A model generated the notes under the pieces. That model saw only the letters and a list, made by a program, of their open reading frames with translations, ran no database searches and was not told where the DNA came from. From Gemmobacter lanyuensis (GTDB lineage: Bacteria > Pseudomonadota > Alphaproteobacteria > Rhodobacterales > Rhodobacteraceae): a stretch of DNA of 64,000 bases. This document shows positions 29,322 to 37,778 of the stretch, one piece after another (the first letter of the stretch is position 1; every line of letters starts with the position of its first letter). Both the position numbers and the translations under genes were made by a program. The stretch spans positions 124,001 through 188,000 of the forward strand of contig NZ_BMYQ01000006.1 in NCBI RefSeq assembly GCF_014652355.1, in the 5' to 3' direction.

Positions 29322-29325
29322 TTCG

Positions 29326-29354
29326 AAAGGGGGCCGGGCGACCGGCCCCTTTTT
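29326..29354 (+). terminator. Rho-independent terminator after the peroxiredoxin gene
   Basis: A stem of about 12 bp (AAAGGGGGCCGG / CCGGCCCCTTTTT, with one G-U pair) with a GCGA loop ends in a run of T. It begins 4 bp past the stop codon at 29321. The A-run at the 5' side makes it usable in both directions, and it lies just beyond the stop of the convergent phhB gene at 29358. Confidence 0.85.
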
Positions 29355-29357
29355 CCA

Positions 29358-29723
29358 TTACCCCTTGCCGTGCCGCACCTGGCACAGGCAGGCCACGGGG
29401 GCGGAATGGTCGGTTTCGACCGTGGCGCTTCCGGCAAAGCGGTCCATCGCCTGGGCAAGCTTCACATCCAGCGCCGACAGCCCGTGGCAGTCATGCGTCG
29501 TCAGCGTGACATCGACCACGTTGTAGACATTGCGCCATTCCGGGTGGTGGTTCAATTTCTCCGCCATCAGTGCGGCGCGGGACATGAAGGCCCAAGCCTC
29601 AGAAAAGCTTCGAAATTTCCAGATCTTTCGCAGGGCATCGCGCCCCTCTTCACCGCGCCAGCCGGTGTCGCCAAGGGCGGGCAGAGCGGATTGGCGTTCG
29701 TCGTCGGTCAAAAGCGGGGTCAT
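29358..29723 (-). CDS. phhB: 4a-hydroxytetrahydrobiopterin (pterin-4a-carbinolamine) dehydratase
   Basis: This 121-residue protein has the PCD/DCoH fold signature: [23 protein letters not shown], with the catalytic histidines and the Trp. It normally recycles the pterin cofactor of aromatic amino-acid hydroxylases. The C-terminus runs about 20 residues past the usual end and holds two Cys (ACLCQVRH). No phenylalanine hydroxylase gene lies beside it, so the protein may serve another pterin pathway. It overlaps the GST gene by 4 bp and is the last gene of a five-gene minus-strand cluster. Confidence 0.92.
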   Translation of the reverse strand: MTPLLTDDERQSALPALGDTGWRGEEGRDALRKIWKFRSFSEAWAFMSRAALMAEKLNHHPEWRNVYNVVDVTLTTHDCHGLSALDVKLAQAMDRFAGSATVETDHSAPVACLCQVRHGKG

Positions 29724-30328
29724 GGTTTCACCAGTGCATCATCAGCCGCACGGGCGCGCAGCGCGGCAGGGCGGTTTTCGATCCGCGCCCAGTATTCGGT
29801 CAACGCGGGGTCAGGCGGCAGGGTTCCAAAGCGCAGGCCCCAGCCGATTTGCGACCCCAGATAGACATCCACGGCGCTGAACGCGTCGCCCGCGAAATAA
29901 GGTGCCTCGGCCAGACGATGCACCAAGGTCGCCACCACCTGATCCAGACTACCGTAGCCCACCATGCCCTTGCGTTCGGGCGGCACAGTGACGCCGAGGC
30001 TCTGGTTCACCACCGCCTGTTCCAGCGGCCCGGCGCCAAAGAACATCCAGCGGTAAAAGGCCGCGCGATCGGCGGGCATCAGCCCGGCCTCGGGCAGGGC
30101 ATCGGCCAGATAGGTGCAGATCGCGGCACATTCCGTCACCACATGGTCGCCATGGCGCAGGGTGGGCACCTTGCCCATCGGGTTCAGCGCCAGATAGTCG
30201 GGCGCCTTCATCGTGGTGCCATAGTCCAGCACCACCGTGTCGTAGGGCTTGCCGGTTTCCTCCAGCATCCAGCGCGCGATCCGTCCGCGCGACATGGGGT
30301 GGGTATAAAGTGTCAAAGCAGCGGTCAT
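29720..30328 (-). CDS. Glutathione S-transferase family protein
   Basis: This 202-residue protein has a thioredoxin-like GSH-binding domain with [17 protein letters not shown], where the active-site Ser or Tyr is expected. The [23 protein letters not shown] segment is the cis-Pro and GSH-binding strand. An all-helical C-terminal domain follows. The substrate is unknown; this branch is common in alphaproteobacteria. Its 3' end overlaps phhB by 4 bp. Upstream lies the FemAB-like gene with 45 bp between. Confidence 0.87.
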   Translation of the reverse strand: MTAALTLYTHPMSRGRIARWMLEETGKPYDTVVLDYGTTMKAPDYLALNPMGKVPTLRHGDHVVTECAAICTYLADALPEAGLMPADRAAFYRWMFFGAGPLEQAVVNQSLGVTVPPERKGMVGYGSLDQVVATLVHRLAEAPYFAGDAFSAVDVYLGSQIGWGLRFGTLPPDPALTEYWARIENRPAALRARAADDALVKP

Positions 30329-30373
30329 GCGGCACCTCCGTTGTGGCTATGCTGCCACGCGGCGGGGGATTTG

Positions 30374-31561
30374 TCAGTCCTGTTCCGGCCCGGTCTGCAG
30401 CGGCCCGCGCCGGAAGGGGCCATAGGCGGTCAGCACCTCGATATCCGCCTCGACCGCGGCGCGTTCCCGATCCAGGTAATCCGCCACGGCCCGGGCAAAG
30501 CCCGGATCGGCGATCCAGTGCAGGGAATGGGTTTCCACCGGCAGATAGCCACGAGCAAGCTTGTGTTCCCCCTGCGCCCCGGCCTCGACCCGTGACAGCC
30601 CATGGGCGATGGCCCAATCAATGGCGCGGTGATAGCACAGTTCGAAATGCAGGCAGGGATAATCGGCCACGCAGCCCCAGTAACGCCCGTAAAGGCAATC
30701 GCGCCCGATGAAGTTCAGCGCCCCGGCCACGGGCCGCGCCCCGTCAAAGGCCATGACCAGCAGAACGTCATTACGCATCTTGTCTTGCAGGAGGTCAAAG
30801 AAGGCGCGGGTCAGATAGGGGCGCCCCCATTTGCGGCTGCCGGTATCCTGATAGAAGGCCCAGAAGGCCTGCCAATGCGCGGGGGTCAGACTGTCTCCGG
30901 TGAGAAATTCGATCCGCAACCCATGGCCGTTGGCGGTGGCGCGTTCCTTCCGCAAGGCCTTGCGCTTGCGCGAGGCGAGCGTGTCCAGAAAGGCGTCGTA
31001 ATCCGCGAAACCCTGGTTCTGCCAGTGAAACTGCTGACTGCGCCGGGGCATCAGATCCAGCGCCCCGGCGGCCGCGGCCTCATCTTCGCTGCAAAAGGTG
31101 ATGTGAAGCGAAGAAAGCTTGTTCTGTCGCGCGATATCGGTGGCGGTCTGGATCAGCGCGGCGCGGCCCGTGTCCTCGATGCCCGGCAGGGTCAGCAGGC
31201 GGCGGCCGGTGACGGGTGTGAAGGGCACCGCGATCTGCAGCTTGGGGTAATAGCGTCCGCCCGCGCGCGTATAGGCCTCGGCCCAGCCGTGATCAAAGAT
31301 ATATTCCCCCTGGCTGTGGGTCTTGAGGTAAAGTGGCGCCGCCGCGACCAACTGGTCGCCCCGGTGGATCAGTAGGGGGTGCGGCTCCCACCCGGTGCCG
31401 GGCCCGACCGAGCCTGACTGCTCCAGCGCCAGCAGGAAGCGGTGGGTGGTGAAGGGGTCAAGGGGGCGGCCGGTCGCGGCCTCGGGGCAGGCCAGCGCAT
31501 CCCAGTCGGCGGGGGGGATGGCGGCAATTCCATCGGCAAGCGTGGCGGTCAGTTCGGTCAT
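30374..31561 (-). CDS. FemAB-like/GNAT-fold N-acyltransferase (DUF482, PF04339 type)
   Basis: This 395-residue cytosolic protein belongs to the family labelled peptidoglycan biosynthesis/recognition (DUF482), with a doubled GNAT-like fold. Segments seen are YIFDHGWAEAYTRAGGRYYPKLQIAVPFTPVTG, given here only as a position (about residues 128-160), then FHWQNQGF, DTGSRKWGRPYLTRAFF and CLHFELCYHRAIDWAI. The real reaction in this family is not established. It lies in a cluster with ridA, a GDPD and a GST. Confidence 0.8.
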   Translation of the reverse strand: MTELTATLADGIAAIPPADWDALACPEAATGRPLDPFTTHRFLLALEQSGSVGPGTGWEPHPLLIHRGDQLVAAAPLYLKTHSQGEYIFDHGWAEAYTRAGGRYYPKLQIAVPFTPVTGRRLLTLPGIEDTGRAALIQTATDIARQNKLSSLHITFCSEDEAAAAGALDLMPRRSQQFHWQNQGFADYDAFLDTLASRKRKALRKERATANGHGLRIEFLTGDSLTPAHWQAFWAFYQDTGSRKWGRPYLTRAFFDLLQDKMRNDVLLVMAFDGARPVAGALNFIGRDCLYGRYWGCVADYPCLHFELCYHRAIDWAIAHGLSRVEAGAQGEHKLARGYLPVETHSLHWIADPGFARAVADYLDRERAAVEADIEVLTAYGPFRRGPLQTGPEQD

Positions 31562-31646
31562 CCCGGCCTCGGTCTTCCAGCGTCTTCGGACAGCCAGAAC
31601 ATGTCTTGCGCCCAGCCAAGGTCAATGGCCGGGGCGCAGTCCGCCG

Positions 31647-32411
31647 TCACTTCGCTGCGGCGTAGTCTTCAAAGGTGATGTTCTGGGCGATCTGGCGGGC
31701 CTTGGCCTCGGCCTCGGGCGAGGTGATCGTCCAGCAGAGGATCGCCGCCCCCGCAGCCTTCAGCGCGGCCACCCGGTCGCGCGTCAGATCGGCGGCTTCG
31801 TGGCTGATGAAGCTGGCCCCGACACGGTCATAATCGGGGATCTCGCGCAGCCTGTCACATAGCGCGGGGGGCAGGGGCGCGTAGCCTTCGTAATCATAGG
31901 CGCCGGTGGTGATGCCGCGCGGCAGATCGGGGCAAAGCCGGGCCATTTCAGCCACGCTGTCGGGGTTGAAGGACATTACCGCCACCGCCCCGTCATAACC
32001 CGCCAGCACCCGTGCCGTCGCCTCTTCCAGCGGGCCGATGCGGCCGCCGGGGGTGAGGGTCTGGTCCTTCAGCTCGATCAGCAGCGGCACCTTGCCGCCA
32101 ACCATCGCCAGCACCTCGGCCAGGGTCGGGATGCCGTCCTCGGCATCGGTCAGGCGGATCTGCGACAGGGCGGCGGCACTGCGGTCGCGCAGCCAGCCGG
32201 TTTCGGCGGTCAGTCGATCCAGCCGTTCGTCGTGAAACACCATGGGCACGCCATCGGCCGACAATTGCAGGTCGATCTCGATGGCATAGCCCGCCGCCAC
32301 GGCCGCACGCACGGCGGCCGGGCTGTTTTCGGGCCTGCCCGCCGCCCGGTCGTGCAGGGCGCGATGGGCGATCGGCAGCGACAGAAGGGCGGGGGGCAGG
32401 GGCGCGCGCAT
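31647..32411 (-). CDS. Glycerophosphodiester phosphodiesterase
   Basis: This 254-residue TIM-barrel enzyme has the GDPD catalytic signatures HRALHD (first His), RPENS, AIEIDLQLSADGVPMVFHDE (Glu, Asp and second His) and later PLLIELK. It hydrolyses glycerophosphodiesters to glycerol-3-phosphate and an alcohol. No signal peptide is apparent, so it is likely cytosolic. The start overlaps the ridA stop by one base (TGATG), which suggests coupling. It is probably UgpQ-like, but no transporter gene is adjacent. Confidence 0.9.
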   Translation of the reverse strand: MRAPLPPALLSLPIAHRALHDRAAGRPENSPAAVRAAVAAGYAIEIDLQLSADGVPMVFHDERLDRLTAETGWLRDRSAAALSQIRLTDAEDGIPTLAEVLAMVGGKVPLLIELKDQTLTPGGRIGPLEEATARVLAGYDGAVAVMSFNPDSVAEMARLCPDLPRGITTGAYDYEGYAPLPPALCDRLREIPDYDRVGASFISHEAADLTRDRVAALKAAGAAILCWTITSPEAEAKARQIAQNITFEDYAAAK

Positions 32412-32869
32412 CAGGCCAGCTCGAAGATGGCTTCGATTTCAACCGCGACGCCGAAGGGCAGCGAGGCCGCCGAAACCGCCGAACGCGCATGACGCCCGGC
32501 ATCGCCAAGCGCTGCCACCATGAAGTCCGAGGCGCCGTTGATCACCTTGGGCTGATCCACGAAATCGGCAGTGGAGTTCACAAAGCCCACCAGCTTGACC
32601 ACGCGCTTCAGGCGCGACAGATCGCCGTCGCAGGCCTTTTTCAGCTGTGCCAGCAGCGAGATGGCGCAGCGTTTCGCCGCCTCGGCGCCCTCTTCGACCG
32701 AGAGGTCGGCGCCCAGCTTGCCCTTGATCAGGCCAGCCTCGTTCTGGCTGATCTGACCCGAGACATGGACCAGATTGCCGGCCACCACATAGGGCACGTA
32801 ATTCGCCGCTGGGGCGGGGGCGTCCGGCAGGGTGACGCCAAGTTCTGCAAGACGGGCTTCGATCGACAT
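32411..32869 (-). CDS. ridA: RidA family protein (YjgF/YER057c/UK114)
   Basis: This 152-residue protein has the RidA fold, with YVPYVVAGNLVHVSGQISQNEAG and a later RLKRVVKLVGFVNSTADF segment. RidA deaminates reactive enamine/imine intermediates of PLP enzymes, although subfamilies lacking the catalytic Arg have other roles. This member belongs to the roughly 150-residue group common in alphaproteobacteria. It is the first gene of the run ridA-GDPD-FemAB-like-GST-phhB. AGGAGGCCCCC lies upstream of ATG 32869. Confidence 0.88.
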   Translation of the reverse strand: MSIEARLAELGVTLPDAPAPAANYVPYVVAGNLVHVSGQISQNEAGLIKGKLGADLSVEEGAEAAKRCAISLLAQLKKACDGDLSRLKRVVKLVGFVNSTADFVDQPKVINGASDFMVAALGDAGRHARSAVSAASLPFGVAVEIEAIFELA

Positions 32870-32915
32870 GGGGGCCTCCTGAGATTGTCGGGGCGGAGGC
32901 TAGCGGCAAGCCGAA

Positions 32916-32934
32916 GGGGCGGCAAGACCGCCCC
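32916..32934 (-). terminator. Possible terminator after the HlyD gene
   Basis: A 7-bp stem (GGGGCGG / CCGCCCC) with a 5-nt loop lies 24 bp beyond the hlyD-like stop codon. On the minus strand it is followed by TTCGGCTT, a weak U-rich tail. It would separate the secretion genes from ridA. Confidence 0.45.
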
Positions 32935-32957
32935 CGACCCAGTTTGCACCGCGAACG

Positions 32958-34385
32958 TCAGCTTTCGCGGAACGCCTTCGAGAAGTAATCCGCGAAGGGC
33001 TTGAGCAGATATTGCAGCGGCGATCGGTCGCCGGTCTTGATGAAGGCCTCGACCGGCATGCCCGGCAGCAGCGTCAGCCCGGTCAGCTTGTCCATCTCGC
33101 CGGGTTCGGGGATGATTTCGACCCGGTAATAGGACATCTGGCTACGCTGATCGACCAGCGCATCGGCCGAAACGACCGCCACGCGCCCCAGCAGTTCCGA
33201 GGTGGTGCGCGATGAAAAGGCCGCGAAATGCAGCTTGGCCTCTTGCCCGGCAAAGACCTCGTCGATGTGCAGCGGGTCGACTCGCGCGGCAATCACCAGC
33301 GGCCGGTCCTGCGGTACCAGATACATCAGCTGATCGGCCGGTCGCACCACCGACCGGGGCGTCGTGACCTGCAGGGCCAGAACGATGCCCGCCACCGGCG
33401 CGCGGATTTCCAGCCGGGCGATCTTTTCCTGCAACGCGCGGCGGCGTTCGGCCAGTTCAAGCTCTTGGCTGCCGATGTCGCGCAGCTGGGTATTTGCCTC
33501 TTCCCGGCGCGAGGCGCCAAGGCGCAGCACCTCAAGGTCGGTTTCGGCCCGGTTTTCTTGCGCTTCTGCCTTTGACGCGTCGATTTCACCCACCTGGCCC
33601 AGCAGGCGCGCGGCTTCGCGTTGCAGCGCCAGCACACGCGACGCCTGCGCCAGCCCCTTGTCCAGCAGCGCCTGCTGGTCGGCCAGTTCCTTGTTGATCA
33701 GATCCAGCTGTTCGCTCAGCGAATCGCGCTGTGCATCCAGCCCGGTGATGCGGCTGCCGATCTGGGCCCGACGTTCGGCCAGCTGGGCGGTCTGACGCGA
33801 CAGGGTTTCCAGCCGCGCGTTGAACAGATGCACCTGGCCCTGCACCAGCTCTGCCACCTCGGGGCGGGCTTTGGTGGCCGCAATCAGATCGGCCGGGAAG
33901 GTGACCTCGGTCTTGTCGTCCCGCTCGGCGCTGAGTCGCGCGCGGCGGGCGCGGATCTCGAACAGCTGCCCTTCGACGATGGCCAGTTCCGATAACAGCG
34001 TCGATCCGTCCAGCTTGATCAGAAGATCCCCCGCCTTGACGGTATCCCCCTCTTGCACGGCGATGGTTTCGACCACGCCGCCATCAGGGTGTTGCACGAC
34101 CTGGCGCTGGCTTTCGACCTCGATCTGGCCCGAGGCGACTACCGCGCCTGCGATGTTGGTCGCCACACTCCAGAGGCCGAAGCCACCAAACAGGATGCCC
34201 AGCGTGACAAAGCCGAGGGTCACGTGCCGGCGGGCCGACCAGCTGGGTGTGCCGGACGCAGCCATCGGAAGGGGAAGTGCCGGGGCGGAAGGCTTTGGCG
34301 CTGCCGGGGCGGGGGGAAGCGGGGCAGCCTGCGCCACCGGCGCTGTGGTGCTGCTTTCGGTCTTGGGGGGAAGTTCGGTCATCAT
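32958..34385 (-). CDS. HlyD family type I secretion periplasmic adaptor
   Basis: This 475-residue membrane-fusion protein has a Pro/Ala-rich cytosolic N-terminus (residues 1-50) and one membrane segment (about 53-77, VTLGFVTLGILFGGFGLWSV). The lipoyl-like segment follows with VQHPDGGVVETIAVQEGDTVKAGDLL. A long alpha-helical coiled coil occupies about 130-320, and a C-terminal beta domain carries MPVEAFIKTGDRSPLQYLLKP. This is the PrtE/HlyD class that bridges the ABC exporter to the outer-membrane TolC. It lies 51 bp downstream of the ABC exporter gene. No TolC or substrate gene is near. Confidence 0.93.
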   Translation of the reverse strand: MMTELPPKTESSTTAPVAQAAPLPPAPAAPKPSAPALPLPMAASGTPSWSARRHVTLGFVTLGILFGGFGLWSVATNIAGAVVASGQIEVESQRQVVQHPDGGVVETIAVQEGDTVKAGDLLIKLDGSTLLSELAIVEGQLFEIRARRARLSAERDDKTEVTFPADLIAATKARPEVAELVQGQVHLFNARLETLSRQTAQLAERRAQIGSRITGLDAQRDSLSEQLDLINKELADQQALLDKGLAQASRVLALQREAARLLGQVGEIDASKAEAQENRAETDLEVLRLGASRREEANTQLRDIGSQELELAERRRALQEKIARLEIRAPVAGIVLALQVTTPRSVVRPADQLMYLVPQDRPLVIAARVDPLHIDEVFAGQEAKLHFAAFSSRTTSELLGRVAVVSADALVDQRSQMSYYRVEIIPEPGEMDKLTGLTLLPGMPVEAFIKTGDRSPLQYLLKPFADYFSKAFRES

Positions 34386-34436
34386 GGGCTCCGGTGGCGG
34401 AAGGGGAGGGTCAGGCTCTGCAGGCGTTGCCGCCTG

Positions 34437-36185
34437 TCAGGTCACGCCCCCGGGGCCGGCACTCTTGACGATTTCGGTATGGTTCTTGACCATGTCACGC
34501 AGGACCTGATCGCGCGGCCCGAAGGCCCGGCGGGTGCCGTCTTCCATCACCATCAGCAGGTCGCATTCCTGGATCGCCGCGGGGCGGTGGGCCATGATCA
34601 GAATGGCGCAGCCTGCTGCCTTCATCGCGCGGATCGCGTCATTCAGGGCAAGCGAGCCTTCATTGTCGAGGTTCGAGTTCGGTTCATCCAGCACCATGAT
34701 GACCGGGTCGCCATACATGGCGCGGGCCAGCCCGATGCGCTGGATCTGTCCGCCCGACAGCCGCCCGCCCAGGGCGGAAACGCGGGTGTCATAGCCTTCG
34801 GGCAGGCGGACGATCATGTCGTGGGCGGCGGCGCGCTTGGCGGCCTCGACCACTTTCAGCCCGTCGGGGCTGCCCTGCAGGCGGGCGATGTTTTCAGCGA
34901 TGGTGCCTTCGAACAACGTGACGCGCTGGGGCAGGTAGCCCACATAGCTGCCCAAGACATCGGGGTCATATTGGTCAAGTGCCGCCCCGTCGAGCCGCAC
35001 CTTTCCCCCGGCCGGGCGCCAGCCGCCGATCAGGGCGCGCGCCAGCGTCGATTTGCCCGATCCCGAAGGCCCGATCACGCCAAGCGCCTGCCCCGGTTCC
35101 AGCCTGAAGCTGATCATCCGCAGCGTGGCATAGCTTTCGCCCGGCGGCACGACGGTCAGGTTCTGCACATCCAGCACGGCGCGCGGGCGCGGCAGCTGGG
35201 TGCGCGGCGGTTCGACCGGCACGCGGGTGAACAGCTCGGCCAGCCGGGTCCAGCCTTCTTGCGCGCGCTGCACCAGCGCCCATTGACCCACCGCCATTTC
35301 GATGGGTTGCAGCGCCCGGCCCATCAGGATCGACCCGGCGATCATCGCCCCCGGCGACAGTTCCTGCCGCAGCACCAGCCAAGCGGCAAGGCCCAGCATG
35401 GCCGATTGCAGGAATTGGCGGAAGGTCTTGGTCAGGGTCGAGAAGCTGCCACCCAGGTCGGCGGCCTCGATGCTCGAGGTCAAGGCGACGCTGCGGGCAC
35501 GTTGCCAGCGATCAAAGCCTGCCTGCTGCATGCCCAGGGCCTGCACCACCTCGGCCTCGGCCTTGAGGTTGTCGGACATGCGTTCAGCCACGATGGTGGC
35601 GTTGTTGGCGCGATTGAGCGGCATCTTGGTCAGGCGCTGGTTCAGCACCGTGACCACGATCAGCACGGCCCCCCCGGCGATCGACAGCCATCCCATCATC
35701 GGGTGGAAAATGAAGATCGCGCCCAGAAACAGCGGCGTCCACGGGATGTCGAACACCGCCAGCAGCACGGGCGAGGACAGCAGCCGCTGCACCGCTTCCA
35801 GATCACGCTGGGCGGCGGTGGCGGCCGGATCCGACGGGGCGACCTGCGCGCGTTTCAGCGCGGCTTCGAACACGCGCCGGTCCAGGCGGGCCTGAAAGGC
35901 GGCGCCGACCCGCGCCATGACGCGACCGCGGACGTGGTCGAGCACCCCCATTACGAAGAACAGAAAGATGACCAGCGCAGACAGCGCAAACAGCGTGGGT
36001 TCCGACCGGCTGCCCAGCACGCGGTCATAGACCTGCAGCATGTAAAGCGGCCCGGTCAGCAGCAGCACGTTCACCACGATGCTGAACAGGAAGACCGCTA
36101 GAAACAGGCCATTCGATTCGCGTCGTGCGGCTCGAAGCTCTGCCAGACCCGGTGCAATGTTGAAACCGATATCGTTCCGGCTCAT
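34437..36185 (-). CDS. Type I secretion system permease/ATPase (PrtD family)
   Basis: This 582-residue ABC exporter has an N-terminal six-helix membrane domain with LFSIVVNVLLLTGPLYMLQVYDRVL, the PrtD-like first helix and its YMLQVYDRV motif. The nucleotide-binding domain has Walker A GPSGSGKSTLARAL, signature LSGGQIQRIGLARAM, Walker B VIMVLDEPNSNLD and the H-loop MAHRPAA. It exports proteins directly from the cytosol with HlyD and TolC partners. ATG 36185 is chosen because the 63 residues before it lack family match. The mlaA gene is divergent, 173 bp away. No RTX or other secreted substrate lies beside it. Confidence 0.94.
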   Translation of the reverse strand: MSRNDIGFNIAPGLAELRAARRESNGLFLAVFLFSIVVNVLLLTGPLYMLQVYDRVLGSRSEPTLFALSALVIFLFFVMGVLDHVRGRVMARVGAAFQARLDRRVFEAALKRAQVAPSDPAATAAQRDLEAVQRLLSSPVLLAVFDIPWTPLFLGAIFIFHPMMGWLSIAGGAVLIVVTVLNQRLTKMPLNRANNATIVAERMSDNLKAEAEVVQALGMQQAGFDRWQRARSVALTSSIEAADLGGSFSTLTKTFRQFLQSAMLGLAAWLVLRQELSPGAMIAGSILMGRALQPIEMAVGQWALVQRAQEGWTRLAELFTRVPVEPPRTQLPRPRAVLDVQNLTVVPPGESYATLRMISFRLEPGQALGVIGPSGSGKSTLARALIGGWRPAGGKVRLDGAALDQYDPDVLGSYVGYLPQRVTLFEGTIAENIARLQGSPDGLKVVEAAKRAAAHDMIVRLPEGYDTRVSALGGRLSGGQIQRIGLARAMYGDPVIMVLDEPNSNLDNEGSLALNDAIRAMKAAGCAILIMAHRPAAIQECDLLMVMEDGTRRAFGPRDQVLRDMVKNHTEIVKSAGPGGVT

Positions 36186-36358
36186 GTCAGGGCGTTCCTT
36201 CCAAACCAAGGCACAACTGCAATTTCCCTCGCTTCTAACGTTTCCGTCGCTGCAATGCCACTCTCGCGAATTGTCTTGGCGGAGCGAAAGCCTTATGCCT
36301 TGCACTCCGGGCACAGACCCGATGGATACCCCCGCAAAAGACTTAGGGCAGGCTTGGC

Positions 36359-37126
36359 ATGATGCGTCGGACATTGATTTCGGAACTTTTGCAGAACCTT
36401 GGCAAGCCTGTGGCCGTTGCCATGGTGGCCGCCTCGGGGCTTGCGGCCTGCGGCACGGCGGTGGCGGATCAGGGAATCAACGATCCCTATGAACAGACCA
36501 ACCGCGCGATGCATTCGGTGAACGTCGGGCTGGACCGCGCGCTGGTGAAGCCGACCTCCAAGGTCTACGGCACCATCGTGCCGCAGCCGGTAAAGACCGG
36601 GGTGGCCAATTTCGCCTCGAACCTGTCGCTGCCGGGCGATGTGGTGAACAGCGCCCTGCAAGGCAATGGCGAGGCTTCGGTCCGCAACACCTTCCGCTTC
36701 CTGATCAATTCGACGCTGGGGGTGGGCGGCCTGTTCGATCCGGCCAAGGATTTTGGGCTGGCGCAAAAGAAGACCGACTTCGGCGAGACGCTCTATGTCT
36801 GGGGCGTGGGCGAAGGCCCCTATCTGGAATTCCCCGGCCTTGGCCCCTCGACCGTGCGGGATGCCGTCGGCACCGCGGTCGATTTCGCGGCGAATCCGGT
36901 CAGCATCGTGCTGCCCAAACCCGAAAGCTATTACGCCACGGCCTCGAAGGTCGGATCAAAGCTTGGTGATCGGGACCGCTATTCCGAAACCATCGACTCT
37001 GTCCTATATGACAGCGCGGACAGCTATGCCCAGACGCGCCTGCTCTATCTGCAGAACCGGCGGTTCGAGCTTGGCCAGCCCGCCTCGTCCGACGGCGATG
37101 ACTTCATTGATCCCTATCAGGAGTGA
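36359..37126 (+). CDS. mlaA: MlaA (VacJ) outer-membrane lipoprotein
   Basis: This 255-residue lipoprotein has a signal sequence ending in the lipobox LAAC (Cys about residue 31). The MlaA core follows: NDPYEQTNRAMHSVN, NFASNLSLPGDVVNSALQG, FGLAQKKTDFGETL and GVGEGPYLEFPGLGPST. MlaA forms a donut in the outer-membrane inner leaflet with a porin and removes misplaced phospholipids from the outer leaflet. It is followed 7 bp later by mlaC. The rest of the Mla machinery (MlaFEDB) is not in this window. The start could also be at the second Met. Confidence 0.95.
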   Translation: MMRRTLISELLQNLGKPVAVAMVAASGLAACGTAVADQGINDPYEQTNRAMHSVNVGLDRALVKPTSKVYGTIVPQPVKTGVANFASNLSLPGDVVNSALQGNGEASVRNTFRFLINSTLGVGGLFDPAKDFGLAQKKTDFGETLYVWGVGEGPYLEFPGLGPSTVRDAVGTAVDFAANPVSIVLPKPESYYATASKVGSKLGDRDRYSETIDSVLYDSADSYAQTRLLYLQNRRFELGQPASSDGDDFIDPYQE

Positions 37127-37133
37127 TGGTTCC

Positions 37134-37733
37134 ATGATCCAGATCACCCGCCGCGCCTTTGGCGCGACCCTTGCCGCCGGCGCTGCGGTTGCCGTTCTGC
37201 CCCGCCCGGCACAGGCGCTCGATCTGGCTTCGGCCAAGGCGCTGATCGACCGTGCCATCGCCGAGGTGAACACCGTCATCAACTCGGGCAAGGCCGAGCA
37301 GGCGATGTACAAGGACTTCGAGGCGATCTTCGCCAAATATGCCGATGTGAACGCCATCGCGCGTTCGGCGCTTGGGCCCGCGTCGCGGTCGGCTTCGGCC
37401 GCCGAGATGAAGGCCTTCACCCGCGCCTATCAGGGCTATATCGGCCGCAAATACGGCCGCCGCTTCCGCGAATTCATCGGCGGGCGGATCGAGGTTGTCG
37501 ATGCCAAGCCGCTGAAAAGCTATTTCGAGGTGATTTCGGTCGCGCATCTGCAGGGCGAGGCGCCCTTTGACCTGCGCTGGCATGTGTCGAACAAGTCCGG
37601 CAAGGATCTGTTCTTCAACATCATCATCGAAGGCGTGAACATGCTGGCCTCTGAACGCGAAGAGGTTGGGGCCATGCTCAAGCAGAACAAGGGTGACATC
37701 AATGCCCTGATCGCGGCGCTGAACGCCGCTTGA
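37134..37733 (+). CDS. mlaC: MlaC phospholipid-binding periplasmic protein
   Basis: This 199-residue periplasmic protein of the MlaC/Ttg2D/HpnM family carries phospholipid between MlaA and the inner-membrane MlaFEDB complex. A twin-arginine-like start (MIQITRRAFGATLAAGAAVA) with a cleavage site near PAQA marks the signal. The MlaC helices and the segment FEVISVAHLQG follow. ATG 37134 is preceded by CAGGAG. Pairing with mlaA is uncommon in E. coli, where mlaC lies in mlaFEDCB. The TRR in the signal is worth noting but is not proof of Tat export. Confidence 0.92.
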   Translation: MIQITRRAFGATLAAGAAVAVLPRPAQALDLASAKALIDRAIAEVNTVINSGKAEQAMYKDFEAIFAKYADVNAIARSALGPASRSASAAEMKAFTRAYQGYIGRKYGRRFREFIGGRIEVVDAKPLKSYFEVISVAHLQGEAPFDLRWHVSNKSGKDLFFNIIIEGVNMLASEREEVGAMLKQNKGDINALIAALNAA

Positions 37734-37738
37734 TCCCG

Positions 37739-37778
37739 GACAGGAAAAGGGCGGCCCGCGGGCCGCCCTTTTCCTGTC
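37739..37778. terminator. Bidirectional terminator, 40-bp perfect palindrome
   Basis: Both halves of a 40-bp run are exact reverse complements (arms GACAGGAAAAGGGCGGCCCG and its mirror). The stem carries AAAA/TTTT tracts around a GC core. It lies between mlaC and the convergent dipeptidase gene, and its last two bases overlap the dipeptidase stop codon. It should terminate transcription from both sides. Confidence 0.85.

Noticed and set aside
34053-36101. Plus-strand ORF of 682 codons opposite the secretion genes
   Set aside because: It is antisense to the ABC exporter and HlyD adaptor and shows no domain.
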